A stretch of DNA of 21,875 bases from Planctomycetota bacterium (GCA_023432465.1 JAEYUO010000051.1:1-21875); one strand, 5' to 3'; numbered from the stretch's first letter, positions 12,077 to 19,711 are shown. Program-made: numbers and translations. The notes: generated by a model not told the origin, from the letters alone.

Positions 12077-13312
12077 GTGTCCCATTCACCACACGGCCCT
12101 CGCAGCGATGGAATCCTGTTCACGGCGTTCGAGCCAAGCGGCGATGATCACGCGTCGAGTGCGATCGCGGAGATCCGTCGGCGTCGGCCCGAACTGCCAA
12201 TCTATGCCTGGGGCGGGTCGAACATGGAGGCCGCGGGCGCGACGCTCATCGGGCGAACGGGCCAGAAGGCGGTCATGGGGCTGCCTGGCCCTGCCAAGAT
12301 TGCCGAGCACTTTGCGCTTCAGCGGGACATCCGCACCTGGCTGGGGAAGGGGCTTGCGCGGGTGCACGTGCCGGTGGATTCTCCGGCGGCGAACTTTCCG
12401 ATCTGCAAGCTGACACGGCCGGCGGGGATGACCGTGATCCACCTGGTGGCGCCGCAGATGTGGGCGTGGGGCGCGTGGCGCGTGAAGAAGCTGCGGCGAC
12501 TGACGAACAAGGTGCTGTGCCTGCTGCCCTTCGAAGAAGACTGGTTCCTGCAGCGCGGTGTGCCGGCGCGGTTCATCGGGCATCCGCTGTTCGATGTGCC
12601 GCTGGAGGAGGCCACGCTCGCGGAGCTTGACGAGCGGGCAAAGGCGTTTGATCCGGCGTCGGGGCCGCCGCCCTCGCCGCGGATCGCGCTGATGCCCGGC
12701 TCGCGTCCGGCGGAGCTTCGATCGGCGTTTCCCCGCTTGCTGGATGCGTTCCAGCGGCTGCTGAGGGACTTTCCGGCGATCGCGGGAGTCGTCGCGGCCA
12801 CGACGCCGCGGGTCGCGGAGGGGCTGCGGGCTCGGGCGGATGCGCTCGGCGGATGGCCCGAGCGTCTGGCGATGTCGGTCGGCGACACGGATGCGGCGAT
12901 CCGCTGGTGCGACTTCGCGCTGGTGGTGAGCGGAACGGTGACGCTGCAGATCGCGCGACAGCAGAAGCCCATGGCATCGTTCTATTGCCCGAACAAGGTG
13001 ACGTATCACCTGCTGGCGCGGTGGCTGGTCGAGACCGAGCACTACACGCTGCCGAACCTGATCATGGGCAAGCGGATCGTGCCGGAGCTCATTCCCTACA
13101 TGCGCAACGACGGGGAGGACCTTGCGCTGGAGGTCATCAAGTTCATGCGGCGGACGGGGTATGCGGAGGATCAGAAGGCGGAGCTTCGGCGGCTGTGCAA
13201 GAGATTTGAGGGGACACACGCGGCATCGGCCGCGGCGGATGAGATCCTGCGTGCGCACGATGCGGCGGTGTCTGCGGGGCCGCCGCGGGTCACGACCGCG
13301 GCCGCTACGTAG
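12077..13312 (+). CDS. lpxB: Lipid-A-disaccharide synthase
   Basis: A 411-residue GT19 (GT-B fold) enzyme that joins UDP-2,3-diacylglucosamine and lipid X into the tetra-acylated lipid A disaccharide at the inner membrane. Family motifs: FEPSGDDHAS (residues 18-27, equivalent to GEASGD), TVIHLVAPQMWAWGAWRVKK (119-138), LCLLPFEEDWF (147-157) and RFIGHPLFD (165-173), with a C-terminal donor-binding half (LMPGSRPAELRS, VVSGTVTLQIA). At the usual DAPDFN catalytic loop it reads VDSPAANF: the first Asp (101) is kept but the second is missing. Length is slightly above E. coli LpxB. GTG 12077 is chosen for its position 6 nt after TACGCT and because the frame further upstream reads into the divergent promoter. 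Its end overlaps the convergent glycosyltransferase gene by 8 bp. Confidence 0.93.
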   Translation: MSHSPHGPRSDGILFTAFEPSGDDHASSAIAEIRRRRPELPIYAWGGSNMEAAGATLIGRTGQKAVMGLPGPAKIAEHFALQRDIRTWLGKGLARVHVPVDSPAANFPICKLTRPAGMTVIHLVAPQMWAWGAWRVKKLRRLTNKVLCLLPFEEDWFLQRGVPARFIGHPLFDVPLEEATLAELDERAKAFDPASGPPPSPRIALMPGSRPAELRSAFPRLLDAFQRLLRDFPAIAGVVAATTPRVAEGLRARADALGGWPERLAMSVGDTDAAIRWCDFALVVSGTVTLQIARQQKPMASFYCPNKVTYHLLARWLVETEHYTLPNLIMGKRIVPELIPYMRNDGEDLALEVIKFMRRTGYAEDQKAELRRLCKRFEGTHAASAAADEILRAHDAAVSAGPPRVTTAAAT

Positions 13313-14441
13313 AACGCGCGTTTGCGGCATCCAGCATGTGCGTGAGGAGTGTGCGACCGGGGTCGGGGTCGTGGAGCGCCATCGCGCGGTCGCGGGCGGC
13401 CTCGCCGAATCGGGGCCACGATGCACGCGCGGACCACGCACGCTCGAGCGCATCGGCGATGTCTGTCGCGTTGGGGCGTGGGGCGATCCAGCCTTCGACT
13501 CCCTCGCGGACCCAGTCGGTGCAGCCGCCGACATCGGTCACGATGCAGGGACGGCCCAGGAGCATGGCCTCCACCATGGCCAGGGGCGTGCCCTCCGCGC
13601 GGGATGGGAGAATCAGGATGTGGCGGGTCGCCCAGATGTCGCGGATGTCCGGAGCGTGGCCGTGGAAGGTGACACGTCCGGTGAGTTCCGTGCGCGAAGC
13701 CTGGGCTTTGAAGGCGTCGGCATCCGGGCCCTCGCCGAAGATGCTGAGTCGCCAGTCTCGATCGCGCCACTGCGGCTGGTCGAGGGCATCGAACAGCAAG
13801 TCGTGCCCCTTGGTCGATGCCTGGAGACGCGCAACAACCGCGAAGTGCGCGGGCGAGTCCCCGCCGGGCCAGGGCAGGGGCGAGGTGTCGCGCAGATTGA
13901 CAGGATTGCGGAGAACGCGTGCGCGAGGGACCGAGGCCCGCAGGGCGCGCTCGGCCTGGGCGATGTTGCGCTTCGCGACAAACGCGTTGAGAGCGGCGTG
14001 GTGGTTGATGGCGATGGCGAGGTTCCGCGCGGCGGGGCGAAGGTCATCGTCATCGTCGTTGTACTGCACAATGTTGATCAGCGGCAGGCCGATCGCGAGC
14101 ATCCGGCGGATGAACGGGTGGACGCTCTTGCGGCCCGCGGCTTCGTACGCACCGCCCTGACTGAGACAGACCGCCTGGGGCGCGAAGGCGTCGATCTCCT
14201 GAAGCCAGCCGGGAGCGCGGAGAAGATCGAGCACACGCGTGCGCTTCAGCGGGCGACGGATGAGGCGGATGCCAGCGGCCCGCAGCGCAGCCAGCTTCGG
14301 GTGCGGCGGCCCCGGCCATTCGAAGACACAGGCACAGACATCGTGACCTTCGACCACGGCAAGCCTTGCCGCGGCGGCCCAGAGCTCCTCGCTGCCGCCC
14401 CAGGGAGAGCCCTTCATGCTGGAGAAGAAGAGCAGTCTCAT
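13305..14441 (-). CDS. Glycosyltransferase family 4 (GT-B fold)
   Basis: A 378-residue retaining glycosyltransferase of the GT4 type. The N-terminal acceptor half starts MRLLFFSSMKGSPWGGSEEL, containing the WGGSEE loop. An Asp-rich stretch at 129-133 (NDDDDD) is unusual. The donor half begins around residue 200 (FAVVARLQASTKGHD) and carries the E-x7-E motif (Glu283-Glu291, RAEGTPLAMVEAM) followed by GRPCIVTDVGG. The sugar and acceptor cannot be read from sequence. ATG 14441 overlaps the preceding gene's TGA as ATGA, so it is translationally coupled to the methyltransferase upstream. It is the last gene of the minus-strand cluster that begins at 17078. Its stop codon shares an 8-bp palindrome with the stop of lpxB. 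A role in a methylated surface glycan is inference from the neighbours. Confidence 0.88.
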   Translation of the reverse strand: MRLLFFSSMKGSPWGGSEELWAAAARLAVVEGHDVCACVFEWPGPPHPKLAALRAAGIRLIRRPLKRTRVLDLLRAPGWLQEIDAFAPQAVCLSQGGAYEAAGRKSVHPFIRRMLAIGLPLINIVQYNDDDDDLRPAARNLAIAINHHAALNAFVAKRNIAQAERALRASVPRARVLRNPVNLRDTSPLPWPGGDSPAHFAVVARLQASTKGHDLLFDALDQPQWRDRDWRLSIFGEGPDADAFKAQASRTELTGRVTFHGHAPDIRDIWATRHILILPSRAEGTPLAMVEAMLLGRPCIVTDVGGCTDWVREGVEGWIAPRPNATDIADALERAWSARASWPRFGEAARDRAMALHDPDPGRTLLTHMLDAANARST

Positions 14442-15289
14442 AGGTGCTCGCCACCATCCCGTGTCAGCACGATGAAGTTGGCGACGTAGAGTTTGCTGCG
14501 CGAGGAAAGGGCGGAGCGGATGCGGGGGCTCTTGAGCAGACGATGCAGCAGCTTGCGGCCCTTTCGGGCACAGGTGGCCTGAAGACGAGCGATGATCCCC
14601 CGCGAGGCGGGGTCGGGCGTTGAAGCGGCGTTGACCGTGCCGAGGGCATCGAAGCCGTCGCCCAGAGAGCGTTGCTCGACGATGGAGAAACCGAATCGCT
14701 CGGCGAACCGGCGGAGCGCGTGCGGCGTCGCGCGCCAGAAGTCGTACGGCTCTTCGTGCAGGGGATAGATGAACGGGCAGGTGATGATGAGACGGCCACC
14801 CGGTGCAAGCAGCCGGTGCAGGTTCGCCCACGCCGCGGGCCAGTCGAGCACGTGTTCAAGAACTTCGGTGCACAGCACAAGATCGAACCCGCCGCGGGTG
14901 ATGCTCAGCAGTTCATCGGGCAGGGGTTGATCGATCGCGCAGACCGCATCGAGCGTGATGCCGGGCTGGGCCTGGGTGTCGATGGCGTGGTACGCGAAGC
15001 CCGAGGATTCAATCAGCCCGCGGAATGGCTGCCCTCCACAGCCGACATCAATCGCCCGCAAGCCGGGAGCACCCGGCCTGGGCCCGATCTGCGAAGCCGC
15101 ACATGTGATCGCCGGCTCGATCGCGCTGCGGAGCAGAGGGACGATGAACTCCTCCTGACGGCCACGCGCGGCATACTCCCGCCGTTCATCAAGGTCGGGG
15201 CGGCGGGGTTCCGCGGGCGGGGTCTGGGGTGCAGGCGCGTTCAAGGTCCATAGGGTACCGCGCCGGGGCGCGGCGTTCGTCGCACGCAT
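14438..15289 (-). CDS. Class I SAM-dependent methyltransferase
   Basis: A 283-residue protein with a Rossmann-like methyltransferase domain at about residues 75-215. Motif I is AIDVGCGGQPFRG (79-91), with the ribose-binding acidic residue in HAIDTQ (101-106), then FDLVLCTEVLEHV (135-147) and LLAPGGRLIITCPF (160-173), followed by the PYDFWRATPHALRRFAERFG stretch seen in glycan- and lipid-cluster methyltransferases. The target is unknown. The start is ambiguous. ATG 15289 lies 2 nt after the previous stop; TTG 15244, giving MNAPAPQ, lies 7 nt after TACCCT and would make a leaderless start. No ribosome binding site is obvious for either. Its stop overlaps the glycosyltransferase start (ATGA). 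Confidence 0.87.
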   Translation of the reverse strand: MRATNAAPRRGTLWTLNAPAPQTPPAEPRRPDLDERREYAARGRQEEFIVPLLRSAIEPAITCAASQIGPRPGAPGLRAIDVGCGGQPFRGLIESSGFAYHAIDTQAQPGITLDAVCAIDQPLPDELLSITRGGFDLVLCTEVLEHVLDWPAAWANLHRLLAPGGRLIITCPFIYPLHEEPYDFWRATPHALRRFAERFGFSIVEQRSLGDGFDALGTVNAASTPDPASRGIIARLQATCARKGRKLLHRLLKSPRIRSALSSRSKLYVANFIVLTRDGGEHL

Positions 15290-15291
15290 GG

Positions 15292-16176
15292 TCAGGAGAC
15301 CTGCTCGCCGGGATCCTCATCGGGATGGTCGCGTTGGCCATGCGCCTTCCCGGCATCGCGGCCAGAAGATGCGGGCTCGACGAGCTTGGTGGCGAACACC
15401 AGGTCGGGCCCGCCGGTGACATCCGTGCGGATGCCGGCGGCATCGCCCGCGGGGAGTGACCTGAGTGTGGCGGCCACGCTCGCCCCGCTGCCAGGAGGAC
15501 AGGCGACCAGCAGCCAGCCGCCGGGGCCAACGACCCGCCAGGTCTCTGCAAGAACAAGATCAGCTCCTTCGGGGGAGATCGGACGGACGACCACCGCGCC
15601 CTCGAACGCTGCATCGACCTCGCCGGCGAGCTCTCCGACACCTCCTCGCTCAAAGGAGACATTGGGACGCGGGTATCGCTTCACCGCAAACGCGACGGAT
15701 TGCTCATCCTCTTCCAGCGCGACCACCGCGCCCGACGAGCCGACCGCCCTGCCGAGCCATGCCCCCGCCGCGCCCGTGCCTGCGTTCAGGAGCAGGAGCC
15801 GCGAGCCGGGGCGGATGATCTCCAGGAGGGGCGCGAGCACGCCGTGCCCGGCATCGAAACCCAGTGGTCCCATGAGGTCATCGAAGATCCGCCGCGGTGT
15901 GCAGCGAATGACCAGCTTGGAGCCGTCGGGGAAGGTGACGCGATAGTCCTTCCAGCCGCGGCCCTTCTTCGAGAGCGCACGCTGAAGCGAGTCGGCGGAG
16001 AGCTCCTTGAAGTACGCCCCGCGGGCCTTCACTCCGCGGCGGATCCCGAGCGCGGACTGAACGCGATGCATCGATCGCCGGACCTGCCGAACAAGCCTCG
16101 ATATGGCGACGCTGATCGCCCCTCGCGGGCGTGCCCCGGGCAGGCCGGAGGCGGCCGCCTGGCTGAGCCCGCTCAC
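15292..16176 (-). CDS. Divergent methyltransferase-like Rossmann-fold protein
   Basis: A 294-residue protein. The N-terminal ~110 residues are basic with a substrate-domain character (KELSADSLQRALSKKGRGWK, TFPDGSKLVIRCTPRRI). A class I SAM-binding core follows: LLLLNAGTGAAGAWLG (127-142) as motif I, the acidic VALEEDEQ (152-159) as motif II, and ETWRVVGPGGWLLVACPPGS (211-230). Motif I has Asn131 where most family members have Asp or Glu, so activity is less certain. The C-terminus is charged low-complexity sequence. It could be an active methyltransferase, a non-catalytic partner of the next gene's enzyme, or a spermidine-synthase-like fold. GTG 16176 overlaps the previous gene's TGA as GTGA, which indicates tight coupling. 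Confidence 0.7.
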   Translation of the reverse strand: MSGLSQAAASGLPGARPRGAISVAISRLVRQVRRSMHRVQSALGIRRGVKARGAYFKELSADSLQRALSKKGRGWKDYRVTFPDGSKLVIRCTPRRIFDDLMGPLGFDAGHGVLAPLLEIIRPGSRLLLLNAGTGAAGAWLGRAVGSSGAVVALEEDEQSVAFAVKRYPRPNVSFERGGVGELAGEVDAAFEGAVVVRPISPEGADLVLAETWRVVGPGGWLLVACPPGSGASVAATLRSLPAGDAAGIRTDVTGGPDLVFATKLVEPASSGRDAGKAHGQRDHPDEDPGEQVS

Positions 16177-17078
16177 GACCTCGCCCCGATCTGGTGCGCG
16201 GCTTCAAAGAGCCCGGCCTGAATGTGCCGGATGACCGGACGCGGCGTGGCCGGGCGAGGCACGACCGACACCCAGCCTGTCGGCTCGTGCTGAGTCGAGA
16301 CGGTCAGGGCGTACGCCGCGCCGGCGTGCTCGCCGGCGGCGAGTTCGGGCAGGTTGCACTCCCGCGACAGATGCAGCAGGACGACATGACCGGCCGGGCC
16401 GATGCCCTGGATTGCATCGCGGCACTGCTGGTTGCTCAGGTGGCCCGCTCCGCCGGTGATGCGGCGCTTGAGAAAGTCGGGGCGATCGGACTCGGCCTGC
16501 ATGCGCGGGCAGTAGTTGGACTCGATGGCCAGGACATCGACGCCGCGCATGTGGCTCACGAGTCGATCGGTCACGTGGCCGAGATCGGTCGCATAGCCGA
16601 GCGAGGCGGTGCGCTCATCGATGTCGAGATCGAACCTATATGCCACGGAGCCGAGTACATCGTGCGCGGTCACCACGGGCGAGACGATCGCCCCGCCCAG
16701 GTCAGGCTGGATGACGAACGGCTCATCGAACGGCGCGAGCTGGGATGCGGCCACGCCCGAGGCAGCGATGCTGGGGAGGTGGCGCGAATGCACGCGGAGA
16801 CGGACATGCCGCGGCAGCATCCGCGCCCAAGTGGAGTAGTAATGATCCGAGTCCGCGTGCGTCAGGATCGCATCATCAACGTCGCTGAAGGTGAGGCCGC
16901 TCTCTGCAAGCAGCCGCGCGGTCCGCCGCGGCGAGAGACCCAGATCGATCAGGCAGACTCGCCGCATCCCGCCCCGGCCGACAACCAGCACAGAGCAGTT
17001 CCCGCCTGAGCCACTGGCCAGGACGCGGAGCGCCATGCCGTTGAGTGAACGGAGGAATGCGTCTTCCGTGAAGCCCAT
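16173..17078 (-). CDS. Metallo-beta-lactamase fold hydrolase, WalJ/YycJ-like
   Basis: A 301-residue metallohydrolase. The opening LRVLASGSGGNCSVLVVG (17-34), ESNYCPRMQ (186-194), GGAGHLSNQQ (209-218) and LLHLSRECN (234-242) match the WalJ/YycJ branch, whose members are linked to cell-wall or DNA metabolism and behave as nucleases or phosphodiesterases. The metal motif reads THADSDH (73-79) instead of HxHxDH: the second His is Asp76. Other ligands are in place (His139, Asp165, His213). About 30 residues after the core are Pro-rich. ATG 17078 is preferred over ATG 17036 (MALRVL) because TACGCT lies 7 nt upstream and neither has a Shine-Dalgarno sequence. It heads the cluster that runs to 13305 and sits 75 bp after lpxA on the same strand. 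Confidence 0.85.
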   Translation of the reverse strand: MGFTEDAFLRSLNGMALRVLASGSGGNCSVLVVGRGGMRRVCLIDLGLSPRRTARLLAESGLTFSDVDDAILTHADSDHYYSTWARMLPRHVRLRVHSRHLPSIAASGVAASQLAPFDEPFVIQPDLGGAIVSPVVTAHDVLGSVAYRFDLDIDERTASLGYATDLGHVTDRLVSHMRGVDVLAIESNYCPRMQAESDRPDFLKRRITGGAGHLSNQQCRDAIQGIGPAGHVVLLHLSRECNLPELAAGEHAGAAYALTVSTQHEPTGWVSVVPRPATPRPVIRHIQAGLFEAAHQIGARS

Positions 17079-17085
17079 GGTGCTG

Positions 17086-17091
17086 AGCGTA
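17086..17091 (-). promoter_or_regulatory. Possible -10 box (TACGCT) of the leaderless metallo-beta-lactamase gene
   Basis: On the minus strand TACGCT is followed by 7 nt (CAGCACC) and ATG 17078. There is no Shine-Dalgarno sequence. Confidence 0.45.
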
Positions 17092-17153
17092 TCCGTGAAG
17101 TCCGGTGAAACCGGGGACAAGGGGTGATTGAGGATGCGGAACCCGGGCGGCCG

Positions 17154-18002
17154 CTATTCCTCGCCGATGGCTTCGAGCTCTTCGGAGCGGGAGTTGTTCC
17201 GGCCGCCGCGGGCGGGCTTGCCCATTCCCGGGCAGATTCCGCGTTTGCTGGACTCGATGAAATCGGCCAGCTCGTTGACGGGACCGCACCCGGCGCCGCG
17301 CTCGCGGAGGATCGCGATGGCCTCTTTGCGCGGCATGGGCGTGCGGAGAACATCGCGGAACGCACGGCGAAGCTCGGTGATCTGCTCGCGGGGCATACCC
17401 GAGCGGCGCAGACCGACCTGATTGATGCCTCCGATGCGGTTGCGCTCGTTGACCATGCAGAAGGGCGGGACATCGAGCGAGACCGCGCAATCGCCGGACA
17501 TCATGACGAACCGGCCGATGCGGCAGAACTGGTGGATGACCGCGTTGCCGCCGAGCGTGACGTTGTCGCCGATCTCGCCGTGCCCGGCGATGCCCGCACC
17601 GTTCACGAACACCACGCTGTTGCCCACGCGGGCATCATGCGCGACGTGCGTGTTGACCATGAGGAAGCACTTGTCGCCGACAACCGTCGGCTTGTCAACG
17701 CTTGTCGCGGCGTGCACCGTGGCGTGCTCGCGGATCAGACAGCCCGCGCCGATCACCACGCCCGCAGTCGCAGCGCCGGGGCCGAACTTGTAGTCCTGCG
17801 GCTCAAACCCGATGCACGCGAACGGCCACAGGATCGTGCTGTCGCCGATGGTTGTCGGTCCATTGACATAGTTGTTGCCGATCAGCCGAACACCCCGGCC
17901 AAGCCGGACCTTGCCGAGCAGCACGCAGTACGGTCCGATCTGCACATCGTCCGCGAGTTCAGTCTCCTTCGAGACCGTCGCGGTGGGGTGAATCAGGGGC
18001 AT
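17154..18002 (-). CDS. lpxA: UDP-N-acetylglucosamine acyltransferase
   Basis: A 282-residue left-handed beta-helix acyltransferase that catalyses the first step of lipid A synthesis, adding 3-hydroxyacyl to UDP-GlcNAc from acyl-ACP. Hexapeptide repeats run from residue 5 to about 190 (for example VQIGPYCVLLGKVRLG). The active-site region NTHVAHDARVGN places the catalytic His at 122 (E. coli His125). AGHGEIGDN (His141) and GGNAVIHQFCRIG (His157) match the conserved positions. The C-terminal helical domain follows from about 195, then a charged tail of ~20 residues not found in compact homologues. ATG 18002 starts at the conserved IHPTA segment, with TACAGT 5 nt upstream and no Shine-Dalgarno sequence. 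lpxD, lpxC and fabZ are not in this window, so the lipid A genes appear scattered. Confidence 0.95.
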   Translation of the reverse strand: MPLIHPTATVSKETELADDVQIGPYCVLLGKVRLGRGVRLIGNNYVNGPTTIGDSTILWPFACIGFEPQDYKFGPGAATAGVVIGAGCLIREHATVHAATSVDKPTVVGDKCFLMVNTHVAHDARVGNSVVFVNGAGIAGHGEIGDNVTLGGNAVIHQFCRIGRFVMMSGDCAVSLDVPPFCMVNERNRIGGINQVGLRRSGMPREQITELRRAFRDVLRTPMPRKEAIAILRERGAGCGPVNELADFIESSKRGICPGMGKPARGGRNNSRSEELEAIGEE

Positions 18003-18007
18003 CCGAG

Positions 18008-18013
18008 ACTGTA
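18008..18013 (-). promoter_or_regulatory. Possible -10 box (TACAGT) of leaderless lpxA
   Basis: On the minus strand TACAGT is followed by 5 nt (CTCGG) and ATG 18002. It lies in the 57-bp gap after the histidine kinase gene. Confidence 0.4.
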
Positions 18014-18059
18014 GGGAGGGGCTTCCGCTCTCGCCGGGCAGGCGGAACAGTCGCCGGGC

Positions 18060-19643
18060 TCAACAGCCCTCGGCGGGCAGAACGATCTCGAAGACCGCCC
18101 CCGCGATGCGGCCATCGATGTGGAGCTTGTTCCTGGCCAGGAGCACTCCCCCGTGCTCGCGGATGATGCCCTCCGCCGTGGCGAGGCCCAGACCCGTGCC
18201 GCGGGAGTCGAGCCGGGTCGTGGCGAACGGCTGGAAGAGCCGCGGCATGACCTCGGGGTCGATCCCGGGCCCATCGTCCGCGATGGTGAGGGAGACCCAG
18301 CGGCGTCCATCGCGCACGGCTTCTTCCGCGGCCACCTCGATGGTCGCGGTGCGGCCACTTGAGCCGCGGCTGCCCGCGCCCCCCCTGCTTCCCCCTGCCG
18401 CGTCGATGGCATTCCGGAGAAGATTGACCAGGACCTGCACGATGCGATCCCCATCGCACCAGGCGCTCACATCGTCCGAGACGTGGTTGGCGATGGTGGC
18501 GGGGAAGGCATCACGATCAAGCCGGACCATGGTGGCGGCTTCGTCGATGAGCGGCCGCAGGGGTGTGAGCCTCGAAGTGGGCGGACGGGCGCGGGCAAAG
18601 TCCAGCAGGCTCTCGCTGAGACGTTCCAGCCTTCCGACGACGCGGAGCAGCAGGGCCGCCTCGACTGCGGAGAGTGAGCGGCGGTCGTTGCCGGGAGCGA
18701 CTTCGATGTTCAGCTTCTCGGCAAGACCCTTGATGACGGCAAGCGGGGTGTTGAGTTCATGGGCGAGGCCCGCGGACATCATGCCCAGGCTGGCGAGACG
18801 ATCGGCATCGGCGAGGTTCTGGCGGGCGGTCTCGAGCAGGTGGTTCTTGCGCCTCAGATCGGTCGCGACTTCCTCGATGCGCTGCAGCGCTTCGGCGAGG
18901 TCCGCCTCGTGCCTTCGCAGCGCGGTGATCGACCGGTTCCGGGAACGCATGATCTCGCCGAGTTCATCCGATGGCATCGCCTCATCCGGCACGAGTTCGA
19001 TGTCGCGTTGTCCCTCGGCAACGGCGTGGTCGGCATCGAGAATCGCACGGATCGGCCTATAGACATGGCGTGGAAGAACAAAGATCTCCAGAGCGGCGGC
19101 GACGAGGCCGTACACGGCGAGCAGCGCCGCGGTCAGAAGGATGTACAGCCTCGCAACCGCGTCCCGCGAGGTGCCCTGGCGGACGCTGGTCGCGAGATAG
19201 CCCCCCCCCGCGAGCACCACGGCGGCCGAGGGCCGGCCGTCGGCATCAATGAAGCCGATCGGATCATCGCCGGAACGGAGGATGGACTCCACCTCGGTGG
19301 GGATGGCGAGCTGCTCGGCGGTGCCCCAGCGGACGACAACATCGGGCGACACGGCATCGACGAGTTTTCGCAGGCTGGCCTCATCCCCATTGAGAACGCC
19401 GGCGGCCAGGAGCAACTGCAGCGTCGCCCGGGCCTCGTGCTCCTCGGCCTTCTCGACAACCTGCCGGACCGCGGGCTGGAGGGCGAGCCACAGAATGGCC
19501 GCCAGAACCAGCGAAAAGAGCGTGTGCAGGACGATGAGCTTCTTGCGGATCCGCATGCCGGCCAGCAGGCCGCCCGCAGGGCGCAAGCCCCCGGCGACGG
19601 GGCGATCGCCGGGGACGGGGTTCTCATCGAGAGGCCGGGGCAT
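18060..19643 (-). CDS. Membrane sensor histidine kinase
   Basis: A 527-residue two-component sensor. Its short cytosolic N-terminus (~30 residues) is followed by TM1 at ~35-56, a periplasmic sensor domain of ~110 residues (57-166), and TM2 at ~167-190. Then come a HAMP-like and coiled-coil segment (~192-280) and the HisKA domain with SLGMMSAGLAHELNTPLAV (phosphoacceptor His295). The ATPase domain has the N box (NLLRNAIDAAGG, Asn411), G1 (ADDGPGID, 455-462), the F box (LFQPFATT) and G2 (GTGLGLATAEG). A low-complexity Gly/Ser/Arg insert (419-431) sits within the ATPase domain just after the N box. All catalytic motifs are intact. No response regulator adjoins; the receiver-XRE protein at 11341-12000 is the only one in the window. 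ATG 19643 is chosen because TACGGT lies 7 nt upstream; the frame beyond it overlaps the divergent rsmB start. Confidence 0.93.
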   Translation of the reverse strand: MPRPLDENPVPGDRPVAGGLRPAGGLLAGMRIRKKLIVLHTLFSLVLAAILWLALQPAVRQVVEKAEEHEARATLQLLLAAGVLNGDEASLRKLVDAVSPDVVVRWGTAEQLAIPTEVESILRSGDDPIGFIDADGRPSAAVVLAGGGYLATSVRQGTSRDAVARLYILLTAALLAVYGLVAAALEIFVLPRHVYRPIRAILDADHAVAEGQRDIELVPDEAMPSDELGEIMRSRNRSITALRRHEADLAEALQRIEEVATDLRRKNHLLETARQNLADADRLASLGMMSAGLAHELNTPLAVIKGLAEKLNIEVAPGNDRRSLSAVEAALLLRVVGRLERLSESLLDFARARPPTSRLTPLRPLIDEAATMVRLDRDAFPATIANHVSDDVSAWCDGDRIVQVLVNLLRNAIDAAGGSRGGAGSRGSSGRTATIEVAAEEAVRDGRRWVSLTIADDGPGIDPEVMPRLFQPFATTRLDSRGTGLGLATAEGIIREHGGVLLARNKLHIDGRIAGAVFEIVLPAEGC

Positions 19644-19650
19644 GTTCAAA

Positions 19651-19656
19651 ACCGTA
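19651..19656 (-). promoter_or_regulatory. Possible -10 box (TACGGT) of the leaderless histidine kinase gene
   Basis: On the minus strand TACGGT is followed by 7 nt (TTTGAAC) and ATG 19643. There is no Shine-Dalgarno sequence. Confidence 0.45.
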
Positions 19657-19699
19657 TCAGGCCCGGAGCAACCGGGTGCGAAAGCTGCCCGGTGCGCGC

Positions 19700-19705
19700 T
19701 ATCCT
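19700..19705 (+). promoter_or_regulatory. Possible -10 box (TATCCT) of the leaderless rsmB-like gene
   Basis: TATCCT, then 6 nt (CGCTGC), then GTG 19712. It shares a 68-bp divergent gap with the histidine kinase box. Confidence 0.5.
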
Positions 19706-19711
19706 CGCTGC

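Noticed and set aside
12086..13534. 482-codon minus-strand frame opposite lpxB
   Set aside because: Arg/Pro-rich shadow with no family resemblance.
13122..14489. 455-codon plus-strand frame across the lpxB end and glycosyltransferase
   Set aside because: Antisense to a GT4 enzyme with an intact E-x7-E motif, and it starts inside lpxB in another frame.
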